A stretch of DNA of 64,000 nucleotides from Mantis religiosa. Taxonomy: Eukaryota; Arthropoda; Insecta; Mantodea; Mantidae. The notes below the pieces were generated by a model, which did not search any database, was not told the DNA's origin, and was given only the letters and a program-made list of their open reading frames with translations. The DNA lies in assembly GCA_030765055.1 (NCBI GenBank), contig CM060947.1, positions 100,442,711 through 100,506,710 of the forward strand, read 5' to 3'. The position numbers were made by a program, and so were the translations under genes. Of this stretch, positions 1-12,312 are shown in pieces (positions within the stretch are counted from its first letter, which is position 1; the number at the start of each line of letters is the position of its first letter).

Positions 1-1280
1 CTCCTATCTTAATGGGCTAAGGATATTGTTGAATTTTTGGATAGCAAAAATTCAGTGACATTGTTTGGCATCTGACCTGTTTTCATTTGACTACCTCTCA
101 TATAAATATGTTACCGACTCATTACTTTCAAATATATGTCACTGTTTATTTTTGGTACTATCCTAATTTTGATTTACTTTTTCAACAGAAATAAAGAAAC
201 CAACTGTATTTTTTTTTAAAAAGACTAGGAAGATAGTGTATATGCTTTCTTAAATTTTGTGTTTTAGAGGTACTCATTAATCACTCAGATAATACAAGAT
301 ATAGCTGCCGGATTATCTGTAAAATTTATATTTGTGGTTCATCTTCTTAATTTCATTTTAAAACCTTTTCTTTCTTTAACTGTCCTTTCATACCACTACG
401 TGGTATCCAGGTATTCTTGTTCTTCTAAACCCTTATGACCCAAGGAACGGAATCTCTGGATCAGTGAGAAGAGAGAATCCAGGATGGGTGATAAGCCTAA
501 TGCTTGGGATGAGAGTGAAAGAAGTGTACGACAGAAATAGGGCGAGATTAAACGATAGGAAAGGTGATGGAGCAATTAGTAGAATGCTGGTGGGGGAAAC
601 TGGGGGACCTGGAGAAATCCTGCCCCACTTTATGGTCACCTAGGATTAAGCCTGATCCTTGGTGAGAGACAAGCTGTCTAACTGCTTGGCCACAACATGG
701 TCTGTTTTAAAAATCTCAAAGTAAATTTTCTTAACCTTTCACTTTTGAAGTATTAACAAGCTCACAGACCCTCCTTGCTGAATTATTGTAGATAAACAAT
801 TAGTATATTCTTTAAAATACCATGCAGAATTCACATATAATATTCTGAAAAACTCACCAAAGTTGTTGTATATTGCTGGTGTAACACTATTAAAAAATAA
901 AATGTTTTAAAATAGGAAAAAAATAGCACATGCAACACTTTACAAAGGATTGTCCTAGGGCCAAAATAGAAAAGATTAATAAGAAGCTGCTATATAATGA
1001 TCTGAATTTGGAGGATGTCCAGACGTTTCATTTACACCTGCGGTGGACATCATTGGTGGCATAGTCTAAGTCTTCTTGGCGAAGGTTCTGGCACAACTGA
1101 GACACTCGCTGGAGGTGTCTTATTTTTATTCAGGCTGCTCTTAGAAGATTGGTTCGGCTTGAACAAGGGTATGTGCTACGTGGGTAGGGTTTCTCCGCTC
1201 TGATAGCTGATTGGTCCACATGATTTCTCTGCAATTGGGCTAGTTTTATGTGTTAATTCTGACTCTTAACTGTGAAAGGT
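1..1280. other. AT-rich sequence, no gene recognised
   Basis: I see no exon, RNA gene or complete transposon. A short open stretch at 1015-1203 with HHWW was checked as a possible SENP His exon and does not fit. The more GC-rich block 1015-1260 looks like an interspersed repeat but is not assigned. Confidence 0.4.
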
Positions 1281-1282
1281 TC

Positions 1283-1460
1283 CAAATACTCAACTCAGGG
1301 ATGTGGAGAAGATGAACTTGGTGAATTTACTTTTATAAATGCAAATGGTCATAGTGTAATAGACTATGTGTTGTGGTCGTGCAATGTCATATGGTGAGTA
1401 ATTTTAAAGTGACTAATATAAGCACTAAAAGTGGGCATTTTCCATTAGTAGTAGAGTAAG
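1283..1460 (+). pseudogene. LINE endonuclease-domain fragment
   Basis: One frame reads GCGEDELGEFTFINANGHSVIDYVLWSCNVI and, after a stop and frame change, TNIST and KSGHFPLVVE. This follows the C-terminal end of the apurinic endonuclease domain of non-LTR retrotransposons: F-NANG-SVIDYV, then an N-FKV-like stretch and S-HFP. It is short and interrupted, with no reverse transcriptase next to it. Confidence 0.5.
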
Positions 1461-2189
1461 GGCGGGGAAAGTCGAATAAGCTGATAATGTCGGATACCAT
1501 GGTTTCTTCTTCATGAGTGCTGGCATCTAGAGTTAAGCAGCCAAAGCATCTTCACTGAGCTAAAGGAAGGCTTTAACAGCTGTAGCCATATTGAGTTATG
1601 TGTTTTGTGGATGCTACATCGAGAAAACTGAATCCGTTGATAGCAGAAGTTTTAACGGTAAGTTAACATTTCTTGATACCAGTAATATAATTATAGCAAA
1701 GTAATTTAGTCACATTATACTGGAAAGCGTGTATTTTACACTATCACTATATGTGACGAAGAGGTTGCATTGAAATGTGAGGGAGCAAATGGAAAATGAA
1801 TGAACGGCGTGAATGCGGGTACACTCCAATTAACTTGAGGTGGCAGCTGAGTAAAGATGCGCATTAAAAGAATTAGTCTTTTACCAATCCTGAAAGGAGA
1901 CTGAGGATGATTTTATACATGTGGAGCTATTAATGGTATATGTATCAACTACTCCAAATGTATAAATCACCTTCAGTCTTCTTTCAGGTATAGTATTAGT
2001 ATTATTATGTCGGGTAGTATCCAACATTACCTCCCACAGTAGAACTGGTCTTTCAAAACACTTTTAGCACCCAGATAGTTAACGTTAAAATGCAAGTAAT
2101 ACAGCAAATTAAAGTATAATTAATCATTTACATGCATTTTATTAAATACTTTTAAATTTGAGTACATAACTGAATGTATAATACAACTT

Positions 2190-2874
2190 ATTTAGATGAC
2201 TGGCCGAACTAGGAAAGAGTTGAAATCGTGGGATTCTAACAACATGACTGCAGCAGTGAATACAGTGCGCAGAAAGGAAATGGAGTACTTGGTAGCTTCC
2301 AAGAAGTTCAATGTTCCCCATTCAATACTCTGCGATTACGTTTGTTCAGGTTCTAAACCTGCAATTGCTATAGGGTCAAAATTAGGCAAGAAACCAATTT
2401 TCCCTCCTGAAATCGAAGGAAAGTTGACTATCTTTTAATTATGGAAAAAAGGTTCTTTTCACGAGAATTGACGTAACATGCCTAGCTTATCAACTTGCTG
2501 TCCGGAATAATTTTCCAAATAACTTCTGTGTGATAAAAGCAGCAGCTGGCAAGGACTGGTCTAAACACTTTATGAAAAGACTTGCATCCAGGCTATCCCT
2601 ACGTCAGGCAACTGAATCTTCCAACAAACTACTGTGCAGGTTGCACGTTAGTTCTTTATGGATGAAAATGTTATATGAAAGGTTGGAGTCACTGCCTACC
2701 TTTTGCAGGAACGCTGGCATTGAGAGAGAGATAGTCTGCAGTGAAATGTTGTGCGTTACCACACATACTTCTCAAGCTGAAGTAGTACAACACTTCAAAG
2801 CAATTTATCACACTTCCAGTAATATCAACCATATGTATTACACACTATCAACCTGTATAACTGTTTCCAGTTAA
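2190..2874 (+). pseudogene. pogo/Tigger-type transposase N-terminal half, decayed
   Basis: The first segment (2196-2438) has the psq-type helix-turn-helix of pogo/CENP-B-like transposases: MTAAVNTVRRKEMEYLVASK, then KFNVPHSILCDYV. The next segment in another frame has LAYQLAVRNNFP and GKDWSKHFMKRLASRLSLRQ, the second (CENP-B-type) DNA-binding domain, which normally reads W-F--R-P-LSLR-PE. The chain is broken by a stop near 2436 and at least one frame change, and the DDE domain is not recognisable after about 2870. Terminal repeats were not found. Confidence 0.75.
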
Positions 2875-3314
2875 CTTTCTTGCATTTCTTCTATAACAGC
2901 ATGAGAAAACTATTTTTCCAGGCTTGCAGTCTGAAAGTATTGATAGGAATGATTCGTCAACCTTTAACAATAAAACATGCCTTTGACGGTTGAAACTCTA
3001 CGAGAGGGTGGGACTTCCTTCGACCACTGTGCGTCTTGAAGTGTTGACATTTATACAGATCTAAAATGTCATTTATATTTTTTGGTTAATTTATAGCAAA
3101 AGTTATATTTTGCATTTAATATGAATTAAAAATTAAGATTTTCAGGATTTGGTGTTAAATAGGTCAAAATTGTCCATAACGTTGAAATCGGAACATTTAG
3201 GTAAAAGCCTAAAGATACAGGTCTATTATGTGTTTCAAATGGGAAGAGTTCTCGCCTGTAGCAAATCAGATGCTTTAGAGCCGTCAGCATTGCCACCTCG
3301 CTATCCCCACTCTT

Positions 3315-3320
<6 letters not shown>

Positions 3321-3368
<48 letters not shown>
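3321..3368 (+). repeat. (TC)n microsatellite
   Basis: Uninterrupted TC dinucleotide run of about 24 units. It yields long Glu-Arg pseudo-coding on the other strand. Confidence 0.95.
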
Positions 3369-3371
<3 letters not shown>

Positions 3372-4280
3372 CACTTGCGAGTGTTCTTGGTGCTAATGCA
3401 AACTGAGTTTTCCAAAGTGTTATAATAATGCAGTTGTTGAAATCGCAATTGCAACGTGGATATTCATATATTATGCAAATGGTTTAAATATTTAGTTTAA
3501 AATTAATTATAGTTTATGAATTACTTATTTTTCTAATCCAATGAAAATACCAGCGGTGCATCCGTATAGCTGTAAATGTTACTTACGTTAAGGAATAATT
3601 CGTCATTATCATTATCTTCATCGTCTGAGTACTGCAAATTTATGATGATTAGGTTCCAAAATTTCATTACTTGCTATTTCTTTCCAAAAGTCTCTTCTAG
3701 TTTATCTGATGTCTCACGCAGTTTTCCCAGTCTTGTGTTCCTTGTTAATTTCATTGTGAATAAGTTGTTCAACGTCAGTCAGTTTAGAAGTATTATTTCT
3801 GTTTGTAACATAATTTTAGCCCACATTAACTCTATTGGATTGGAAGGTGGATTGTATCTCATTGATCCAGCTGATACATTTTTTCAGGGAAGAGTAACTG
3901 AATAGTACTGCTTTGAACTCTGTAGAGTAAATAGAGATTACAAACCATTCATAAACAAAGATACCTGACCAGACACGTTCTGCCAGACCAGCTGGAAGGG
4001 TATGTTTCCTCTCATCGAATTTAACAAACACCTTCGCTTATTCAATGTACATATTTCTTTTATCACGTCATGTCAAATGTTTATGTTTCAGCTCTGAGTA
4101 ATTTTAAATATACTCATACATTCACGCATACATGCCAACCAATAATGATGCTCATTACAGTGCTTACATCGTAGAACATTGTTATAATATAATGGCATCT
4201 AATTTATGTATTTGTATTAGAAGAACTATTAGAACTAAAAATATGGCATTTTTACGGTTATGTTAAATACATTAATCTCT

Positions 4281-4457
4281 ATGTGTGTTTGGAGGAATTT
4301 AGTAACAGTGACGTCAAAGTAAATTGCGAAAACTATTTGTAGTTGGTTTGTTGATAACTCGTCACTTACTTTTTTATATTAATGAGAGACTAGTTTCAAA
4401 GGCAATCGCCTCCATTTTCAATATCTTTCCAACTCTAGTTGCCTAGTTTTTGCGATT
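4281..4457 (-). mobile_element. short PLE-derived foldback copy (hammerhead family C)
   Basis: A 177-bp insertion inside an older repeat, flanked by ACATTAATCTCT (4269-4280) and ACATTACTCTCT (4458-4469), a 12-bp target duplication with one mismatch. It begins with TGTTTGGAGGAATTTAG and contains a hammerhead-like motif on the - strand. Related copies are at 19453-19734 and 55813-55953. There is no coding sequence. Assignment to PLEs rests on shared layout with the coding PLE copies, not on protein. Confidence 0.6.
4384..4425 (-). ncRNA. hammerhead ribozyme-like motif, family C
   Basis: Reading the - strand: helix I GATA, core TTGAAAA (for CUGANGA), one U, helix II GGAGGC/GCCTTT with loop GATT, then GAAAC, two-base loop TA, GTC (predicted cleavage after C), helix I TCTC. 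Positions C3 and G8 are both changed (U3, A8), as in the other copies of this family. Probably a relic; activity unknown. Confidence 0.5.
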
Positions 4458-5009
4458 ACATTACTCTCTCCTTCCATATGGATTAGTTATGGCAAAACCT
4501 GAATTTTTGTCTTAGCGCGAATAGTATTTGAGATTGATCAGTTTGGCGCTCGTCCCACACCAATAGGGTGAATGCAATACAACACCGCAGTACTCCAATT
4601 GGTTGCTCACCTAGTAACACTCAAGGACTAACACCTTCCCACTTGAAACACATAATACTCATTACATTTTGCAGTTCCCTATGAGAAATGGTATCAACTT
4701 CTTGACGATGTTCTTAAATTCATCAAAAGTATATTGATTAGTTTTGTACACTTTCTATTTCGGTGACCCTATCTTCAAGATAAGAATTCTAGGAGTTTGC
4801 ATTGGGGAAATCATTCTTACCTCTCACTGTTAATTATTTTTAGAAAAAAAAGTATTATTGTTTCACCACTAATAGTGCACCCACTTCTTGCTTTTTGATC
4901 ATGCAGGGGTTTCTTGTGTACTAAATAAGGCTTTTCAGAACTCCAGTATTTTGTGAGGTTTGTAAATTTTGTGAAGGCAGTTCCAACATCTCCTTAATAT
5001 ATGGCAATA

Positions 5010-5825
5010 CAGTAAAATCTCTTTAATCCAGACCAGTTTTTTAATATATGTTTAACAGTTTATTGTATTAAATGAAGACGTTTTACAGATGTTAAATTGC
5101 TATTCTCAATAGGTACATCACTTGAAATCTCTTGACAGTGGGTGAATTCTTTGCACTTACCTCACCTGTTTGGGATCAGATTGGAAGAGAAACTTTGATA
5201 AAAGTAATAGTAAAAGCTGTAGCCTAGTGTGGACTTGTCAGAAAACAAGATTGAGGAAGAAGAAAAAATAGGTGTCGAAGATTTTGTAGACTTTTAAAAT
5301 TATTGATGGTTGTTCTGACTGACAGTGACGGAGATTATAAACCAATTACAGAGAAAAACATTATTGCATCATGGAGTGTTACTAGAAATGAAAATAAAGA
5401 GAATTGAGATTTAGACAGTATTGATGAACCAGCCATAATTCAAGCTGTGCACAAGCAATAGCAAACATAGAGAAATTTATGCTTCATTTCGAGAGTCAAG
5501 CTGAAACATTACCAAATGAATTTCTAATGTTAAATCGGATGCAAGATTGTGCTGCTCATAAGTAATACACTAAACTGAGACAGCAGAAGCTCACTGCCTT
5601 TTTTACTATCTACTAGCTTGTAGCTATATTGTGTACAGTACAAATATATTGGCTATTACAGTGCATACATTGTATGTGTTTTTAGATGATGGTGTGCCAA
5701 TAAAATATTTCGGTAATGTTACAAATGTTTTTTATCATTTTTCTATAATTCTCGGGATAACCCAGATTTTCATTAACTTGGATTGGCTCTGGTTCCAGTT
5801 GATCCGAACAAATGAGGTTTTACTG
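5010..5825 (+). mobile_element. internally deleted pogo/Tigger-type element
   Basis: Terminal inverted repeats CAGTAAAATCTCTTTAATCC at the left and its near-complement ending GAGGTTTTACTG at the right, with TA on both sides, as for pogo elements. The inside keeps the acidic C-terminal tail of a Tigger-like transposase in broken frames (FVD, then KIIDGCSD-like, DGDYKPITEKNIIASW, SIDEPAII). The HTH and DDE parts are missing. A second copy with later insertions lies at 41414-43575. Confidence 0.75.
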
Positions 5826-7650
5826 TAATGTACTTTTGTTTTTAAGTTTGTTAGAAATAACTTGCATGACAAACCATACTATATTTACTGCAAAATTCCT
5901 ATCAATTACACTGCTAACATAGCATTCAGCTTCATCAACTGGCTGTGTGAAGGATTGTTCACCCAGTATTAAGATATATTGATAAAATGAAAATTGAGGC
6001 AGTTTTAGTAATCCTCAGTGAATAGATATATTGTGGAAACCATACAAATTATTTAACTTGTTTAACTTAAGTACTGAAGAATTAAGTATATCTTCCATTA
6101 AAAAGGGGGAAAAGAAAACAAAAATTATGGTAATGATAATGGTGGTTGCATTCTCCACACTCTCAATTTAATTTTTCTTTAACAGAACTTTCAAATGTTT
6201 TAAGTTTTCCACGGTTAACTGCCTCATCCCTTCTTAGCAAAAAAAGACCTTATGGGTGTGTGTACATATTATATTATCTGCTTTTAGTGGTATTTTCACT
6301 ATACAGTTTGGCACATCTTCCTGCTAATAATTTTTCAACTTCACATATTTGTTTATATCCTGGGGTTTTTGAAAAAATACTGGTTATTTTACTCTGTTAC
6401 ACTGCCAGCTTTTCCAGTTACTACTTTTAATTTGAAAACAGTGGTTTTGAAGTTTATTAACATTGATATTCATGCAATCTGGCTTTGGTGCTTACTTTAC
6501 TTTTGGTGAAAACTGCTCCACCATAAATAAGCATGCTCTGAATTGAAGTATCTGAAGTTAAGTTTTAACTGGAGAACATGACCTTACAGTAATATTTTCA
6601 GAATGTTATTTCTAAAACTATTAACTGCTGAATGTTTTGAATTGCTTTCCTTTGTGTAAATTCAGAGATTACATTTTTATAAATCATGAGAGATATTAAA
6701 GAATAAAATTAACATGTATAAGTAAAACCACCTCACATGTTTTAATTATGAGAATACCCTTAGAACCACATTCATATTGTGAGTGCTGTCTCATTTTGAA
6801 GCAGTGTTGTTTGGTTGCTGACTTATTCTGAAATGCATGGAATTATTTATCAAACAATTCTCATTAGGTGGACTGGTATTACAGAGGGATGTTCCAATCA
6901 GGCATGTATGTTCTTACTTACATTTTTTTCATGATAATATTGCCTTTTCTTTGTTCATTATGATGTCCATGGATGAATTTGTATTTCTGCAGCACAATTT
7001 CCATTGTAGAAGATTGCACCATAGAACAGAAAGGGGGACGTTAGCCCACTCCTGGCAGATTTTATGGGGAACTGCAATGTGGTGGGGCATCAAGATGTAA
7101 GGCAGTGTATTAGCAGATCAAATGTGCAAAGTTCCATTGGGAAGGCATGTGGTGACTTCACAGGGATCGTTTTAAAAGGTGTCATGTTTACACCATTTTA
7201 CTCGTTTCTAATGGTAAAAATCCCAGTAGAAGTGTGGTTGGATACAAAATTCATATGGATCCAACATTTTGGACATACTTGCCATGCAACTGAGGAATCT
7301 CTTCATTGAAAACGGGGTCCGTGACATTCCTTTTTGAGCTTTAAATTCAATTGGTTACAAATAGGAGTAATTTTATATCAAGTAGCCTAAGCATACTGCT
7401 CATTGTGAGTGAACAATGTCATCCTATTACTATTTTATGTTAGCATTGTTTTCATTGCAAATGGGTTCTAATGACCCAAGAAGAAATTGATGTGGTGTGA
7501 TGTTTTCTTTTAATTTTAAACAATAATATTACATTAATCGCAAACACATTAGTATTGTGGTCTGCAAAATATAATGCAGTTAGAAAGGAAATGACACAGG
7601 AAAACATATTCAGATGCTTGGTGAGCACCCTGAATTTAAGCACAGGCATA
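5826..7650. other. no gene recognised
   Basis: AT-rich DNA with scattered short open frames but no recognised domain, no paired repeats and no splice-flanked coding segment. Confidence 0.4.
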
Positions 7651-7659
7651 TTTGCCAAA

Positions 7660-7980
7660 TCCACCAGCTTGGCATAGTGGGCTTGAGCATTGTACTTTAG
7701 TTCTCTGCCATGGAATGCTCTTGAGATCGATGACACCGGGGTGGGGCAGGTGCAAATTTTTAAGTCCCGGGTATAGGACTGGTGCTCACTCAGCATTGTG
7801 AGGAAATTGAGGAGCTACACTAGGCAGCGAGCCCTAGCCTAAAAAGCCAACTTTCCACCTGGGAATGCCATGATGCTGACCACATCTCCCCATATTGATT
7901 GCCAACCTTTGCTTTACATAAGGGTGTGAAGCTGGCAGGCTCTGGCCAGCCTGCAGCCTGTTTACACCATGGGTTACATA
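7660..7980. repeat. GC-richer block, possible SINE
   Basis: A block clearly richer in G+C than its surroundings, with a TGGCATAGTGGGCTTGAGCA stretch reminiscent of a tRNA A box and a GAGATCGATGACAC stretch where a B box would be. The similarity is weak and no target duplication was found. Confidence 0.25.
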
Positions 7981-8175
7981 TTTGCTCTCTGCAATAACAC
8001 TGGTATTATATCCTCCATCAATACAAAGTCATTTCTAGTTGTATTAGACAATCTTTAAAAGAAAAGAGTATGTCTAAACACAGCTTTTATTGATGTGTAG
8101 ATGTTATATAAATGTAATGTGTATCACTGTTATAGGTTTGATGTAAACTATATCAATATTGTTTTGCTGTTCTAG

Positions 8176-8342
8176 GAGTCAAGTTCATCCCAAAGCCAGA
8201 CTGAAACAAATAATGAAAGGCACGAGTTGTTTTCGGATCTTCCAGATGAGCCAATCCCTCCTACACCCAAGCCGCCTAAACCAGAAATATTGCAGCAGCA
8301 TAGGTCGAGAGGAGGGAAAGTTTGTAGAGAACCTATTAAACA
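8176..8342 (+). CDS. SENP6/7-like SUMO protease, internal exon (insert loop before catalytic Asp)
   Basis: Internal exon of 55 codons plus two bases, starting after a TCTAG acceptor and ending at a GTAAGC donor. It encodes a Ser/Gln/Glu-rich stretch, a proline-rich PIPPTPKPPKP segment and then KVCREPIK. The split codon CA plus A from the next exon gives Gln, so the join reads CREPIKQPCILIFDSL. This matches human SENP6, where the long loop between catalytic His and Asp ends in a CKQPCILLMDSL-type sequence. The exon therefore belongs to the variable insert of the Ulp2/SENP6-SENP7 protease domain, which removes SUMO chains in the nucleus. The first half is low complexity and not conserved. The 5' splice phase is inferred from the open frame. 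The His-containing exon is not seen in bases 1-8175. Confidence 0.85.
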
Positions 8343-8595
8343 GTAAGCATTTCTATATTAAGATTGAAATTAAAATAATTTTATCCCCATAGCTAAATTT
8401 CCATTGTGTGCTGAAAAATTAGAAAAATACAAAAAATGTCATAAAATTCATTGGGGAAAACATTAAATATTTTAAATATGTAAAATATGAAGCTATTAAC
8501 AGTGAAGCAAACAAATATATACAAATATAATAATTTGTAACTTTAAAAAGTCACTTATCTTATAAGAAATTATGACCGTTTAACTTACAAATTGA

Positions 8596-8639
8596 CTAGG
8601 ATTGCGATTTCATGAATAATTCATTCACAACATCAGCTT
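8596..8639 (-). ncRNA. hammerhead ribozyme-like motif, family E
   Basis: On the - strand: AAG, core CTGATGT (A9 changed to U), U, helix II GTGAAT/ATTCAT, GAAA, short helix III closed by U-A around CGCA, then UC and CTAG. The layout matches the partner copy at 9237-9280. Confidence 0.45.
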
Positions 8640-8829
8640 GAACCATCAACACACTCGTTAACGTCACTGGATGTCACTATGTTTATTTTAGTACTACCAG
8701 CATCTGAAAATGAAACAAATTTAAAAGTAGAATCAACTGCCGGTATTTCAAAATTCATTACGCGATGTTTATTTTTTTAAATGTTTTTCCCCAAACCATT
8801 AAATCTGTCAGACCATTTAATTGTTTTAA

Positions 8830-9003
8830 TTATTTAACTTCTGGATTTATTTCATGGTTAAATGTCCAAAACTGATCTGCTACGGCCAATTTATTAGTTT
8901 GTTTATACTTAATGTTATGAAAATGCTCTTTTGTTCTGGTTTCCAAATTACGTTTTCTCTTTCCAATATAAACTTTATTACAATCATAGCAGATCATTTT
9001 TAG
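8830..9003 (-). pseudogene. PLE GIY-YIG endonuclease fragment
   Basis: The - strand encodes CYDCNKVYIGKRKRNLETRT, then KEHFHNIKYKQTNKLAVADQ and FWTFNHEINPE. This is the C-terminal GIY-YIG endonuclease of Penelope-like elements: the CxxC of the zinc-binding linker, YIG, R, and the HxxxxxH-like spacing near the end. It is cut off on its N-terminal side at the inversion junction. Confidence 0.75.
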
Positions 9004-9236
9004 ACATTTAACCATGAAATAAATCCAGAAGTTAAATTATTAAAACAATTAAATGGTCCGATAGATTCAATGGTTAGGGAAAAGAAATTTATTTAAAAAA
9101 ATAAACATAGCATAATGAATTTTGAAATACTGGCAGTTGATTCTGTTTTTAAATTTGTTTCATTTTCAGATGCTGGTAGTACTAAAATAAACTAGTGACA
9201 TCTAGTAACGGTAACGTTAACAAGTGTTTTTTGTTC

Positions 9237-9280
9237 AAGCTGATGATGTGAATGAGCTATTCACGAAATGGCAATCCTAG
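9237..9280 (+). ncRNA. hammerhead ribozyme-like motif, family E, complete core
   Basis: Core CTGATGA (9240-9246), one U, helix II GTGAAT/ATTCAC (perfect 6 bp, loop GAGCT), GAAA (9265-9268), helix III of one U-A pair plus the A-U core pair with loop GGCA, UC with predicted cleavage after C9276, then CTAG. Helix I is weak (AAG against CTA). All conserved core residues are present. Confidence 0.6.
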
Positions 9281-9689
9281 TCAATTTGTAAGAAAAAGTC
9301 ATCATTTCTTATAAGATAAGTGAAGCTTTTTAAGTTACAAATTACTATATTTGTATATATTACATATTTTGTTTGTTAATAATGCTGTCAATTGGCAGTA
9401 ACATATCAGTGAATCTGCTGGAGTTCTTGTACATATCAGTAAATCTATTGACATAGGATTGTCACTTTTAAGCATACTCAAAAACTATTGGCCCAATTTT
9501 AGGATCAGTAGGTCGCTCTGAAGAGTGTAAGTGATTTTGAGGAGGATTTCAAAGTTTGACCTATTAATTATAACCTCAACAATATGTGAAATGCTTCCAG
9601 AATTATAAACTAGCATATAAAGTCTGGAGTTTCCTCTACCACATATACCTATGGTAGATTCATCAGGGTGATTCATCTTTCTGTATAGT

Positions 9690-10560
9690 TATCATACTTG
9701 TCTACAGACATGTACCAATGATAAAGTTTTCATATTCTTTCGGAAAGTTCTGGACACTGGCTGTTATTGACTTACTGCTGCTTGAACCTCAGCACAGATA
9801 TAAGCAAACCTTCAGATCTTGAAATAGTTATGACATTTTTAAGCTTCGGAAAGGGGGTGAAATAATGGTGAAAGGTTTAGACTAAATGGGGGTTAGGAGC
9901 AAAAGCTTATGAAAATTTGAAACTCTGTAATGCAGTCTATTTGTTTTGTGTGTTTTCCAGCACTTTGAGGTAGAGAATGGCTTCTATTCCAGAAAGAATT
10001 TGCAGCAGTTGGGCATAAATCTTGTGCAAATCTCCCACATAGAAGGCATAATTGGCAGTCATACTATATTCTAGAAATACTGTGTACATTTTGCTGTCCC
10101 AATCCCAAAATATAGTTATCACTTTGCCTGCAGAAATGTGACTATTTTTCTGGAGTATGTGTCAGTTCTATTTAGGGCATATTAGTGACCCAATGACTCA
10201 CTTTGTGGACAAAGTCCTCAACTTCCAGAGCATATTTAGTCTGAAATTCTTGGCATGTTTCCACTACTCTTTCACTTAAGGATTAAGATTCTTGGGGTCC
10301 ATTGTGCAAACATGTTTGAGAATAAAGCAATTCATGGATGATGTGATGAATTTGCTCAACTAAAAGTCTATTAGCTATGGAAATATGCTTTTTACCTTGA
10401 CATGCCAATTTACTTAATTTGTCCATGTGTGTTTGATGTAGATCATGGCAACACCACCATCTGCTATGGGGCTCATCACACACATTTATTGTGTCTGGGT
10501 TACTGTCATAACCTTCTTGCCATTTTCTGACTATACTTTTATCCATACTTGGATTGCTGT
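9690..10560 (-). pseudogene. mariner-type transposase relic
   Basis: On the - strand from about 10546: RKWQEGYDSNPDTINVCDEP, then DLHQTHMDKLSKLACQGKKH, HIIHELLYSQTCL and later QEFQTKYALEVEDFVHKVSH. Further on comes ITIFWDWDSKMYTVFLEYSM with DLHKIYAQL. This is the order of a mariner transposase: HTH region, N-VHDEPRSGRPS-like linker, then the VFWD...FLEYG-T region between the first and second catalytic Asp. TGDE is lost and several stops are present. The part 9485-9676 could not be aligned. Confidence 0.65.
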
Positions 10561-10929
10561 TGATAGACAGTTCTTATAAATGAATATTCACTGCTGTATA
10601 ACCCTATACTGTGAGGAATTAATAACACCATACTGTTTCTACCAAATTTCCATGTATGTCACAATTTTGTCTTTGATTGCACATATATGTGATGTGGCAG
10701 ATACATCATTCAGAGCACTAAAAGGCAATGAGCCAGTTTCATATGCATAACTTGTATACTGTTGCAGCTATTGCTTAGAAGGCAGAGTTTTTTTAAATAC
10801 ACTTGTACCTTTGCTAACAAATGGTACAAAAATATGGAGAAATACATGAGAAGGAAAAGAAATTAGTATATCAATGTATACAATGTATACATTGCTGTTG
10901 AAGAAAAACTATTCCACAGTTCTCAAAAT

Positions 10930-11160
10930 GCAAACCTCTGTAGCACAGGTGGGTGGCATGTCTGTCTCACATTCAAGAGATCCTGAATCTCGGTCAGTTT
11001 CAGTTATCTGGGTAAGATGTTTTCCAGGATTCTCCCATATGTAAAATATGAATGTCAGATAACCCTAAACTTTATGGGCTCTGGGCTCATTTGAGTGTCA
11101 TTTCGTCTATTTCATTTAATGTCCGATATGACCTAAACGGTTAAATGTTTTTTTCTTGGA
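10930..11160 (+). repeat. tRNA-derived SINE, degraded
   Basis: Contains TAGCACAGGTGGGTGGCATG (A-box-like), CTCACATTCAAGAGATCC and a weak B box, then a GTTTTCCAGGATTCTCCC motif and a TCATTTCGTCTATTTCATTT 3' part. The head resembles tRNA-derived insect SINEs. Confidence 0.45.
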
Positions 11161-12271
11161 CAGTAAATACATTTCTTATAGTTAATTATGTCATAAAGCT
11201 CAATGGAAGAAGGTGTTAATTATACTTTATAGCTCTTACTTCAGCTAAAAGAGTAATTGATTAATTTACAATATTGGTAATTGGTTACAAATCTGAGCTT
11301 AATTTCAGAGTTAACGATATGGTAAACATGAGTCATTTATAGGCACAACTTCATCACTACCGATACCATCAGCAGTCTAAGATACCACATTTAAAGAAAC
11401 AATGTTTAATAGTGGAGGATGACATCTGCTTCCAGGCAGCCAAAATAAATTTCATGGCTCATATTAAGTTAATGGAAAGATGTTTATTTTCTGCATATAT
11501 GCGTATATAGATAACCTGATGGTGATCTTGAAACTATATTGGGTGGTATAGTAGTGGGTGAAACTATATTGGTGAACTTTAAACTATATTGGGTATCTTG
11601 CAGAAGACAAAATTACCTTTAATTATGTATGGTGATTTCAGCATTAACTGTCAGATAATTCCGAAAAAATTAGAACATAGTAGCTCTCTCATGCAACCTA
11701 AAGCAGGTAATAAATAGCCCAACTTGTAACACAAACTCATCACAAAAATGGTTAGACCAGATATTTATTAGCGATAACCTCCAAAACCTTTCCAGCCAGT
11801 AATGTAACACAGGAATCTTGGAACACAACACCGTATTTCTAGCATTGAAAATACTAGATGCAAATAAACAATTACCCATAAAAAATAAACTGATCCAAAA
11901 AAGAAAATTCAGTCAAAATTTCAATTACTTTAGGTATATGTTAAACGATGAAAACTGGACTGAATTAGACAGTAACTAGTAAATAGGAAAACTAAAGACT
12001 TCCTAAATGCAGTAACCCATTATTATAAAATAGCATTCCCACTAAAGAATTTCCCAGTTTCCCACAATGGTACATACACTAAAACTTTAATGAAAGGAAT
12101 CATCACATCATGTGAAAGAAAGCAAATACTAAGAGAAATCCATAAAACCAAAGACGATAAACATTAAAACCTACAATTCCTTTTGTGGAAGTGTTGAAAA
12201 CAATGTTGTAATAAATTAAATTTAAAGGGAGTCGATTAATGACACTAAACAACACTTACTTTAAAATTTTC

Positions 12272-12312
12272 CCAGAACATGTTTCAGAAACTTTGCCTCC
12301 ATTGTCAACCGG
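12272..12312 (-). ncRNA. hammerhead ribozyme-like motif, family A
   Basis: On the - strand: helix I CCGG, core TTGACAA, U, helix II GGAGGC/GTTTCT, GAAAC, AT, GTT, helix I CTGG. C3 and G8 are altered. It lies about 100 bases from the element's 3' end. Confidence 0.5.

Larger units (their letters stand above)
3898..4605 (-). repeat. interspersed repeat copy 1 (second copy near 46340-46838)
   Basis: This stretch, outside 4281-4457, is a reverse-complement match to roughly 46340-46838. Shared anchors include GGCAGAACGTGTCTGG, TTTATGAATGGTTTGTAATC and GCGAATAGTA. Similarity ends abruptly near 3898 and 46838 after CAGTACTATTCA. No coding capacity is seen. The comparison shows that the PLE foldback at 4281-4457 is a later insertion into this repeat. 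Confidence 0.65.
8440..9420. mobile_element. head-to-head inverted pair of PLE 3' ends (hammerhead family E)
   Basis: Two arms meet near 9005: a - strand arm (about 8440-9005) with the end of a GIY-YIG endonuclease and the 3' tail, and a + strand arm (about 9006-9420) with the last codons and 3' tail. The arms mirror each other over about 400 bp: CCATGAAATAAATCCAGAAG, GATGCTGGTAGTACTAAAAT, TTATAAGATAAGTGA. Each arm holds a hammerhead-like motif. The left arm has the tail motif GCTTCACTGT (- strand, 8499-8508). No clear target duplication was found. Confidence 0.75.

Noticed and set aside
1015..1203. HHWW-containing open frame as a possible SENP catalytic His exon
   Set aside because: The SENP box needs H-W with a following hydrophobic strand (HWFLAVV-like); here WHSLSLLGEG follows, and there is no matching acceptor/donor pair.
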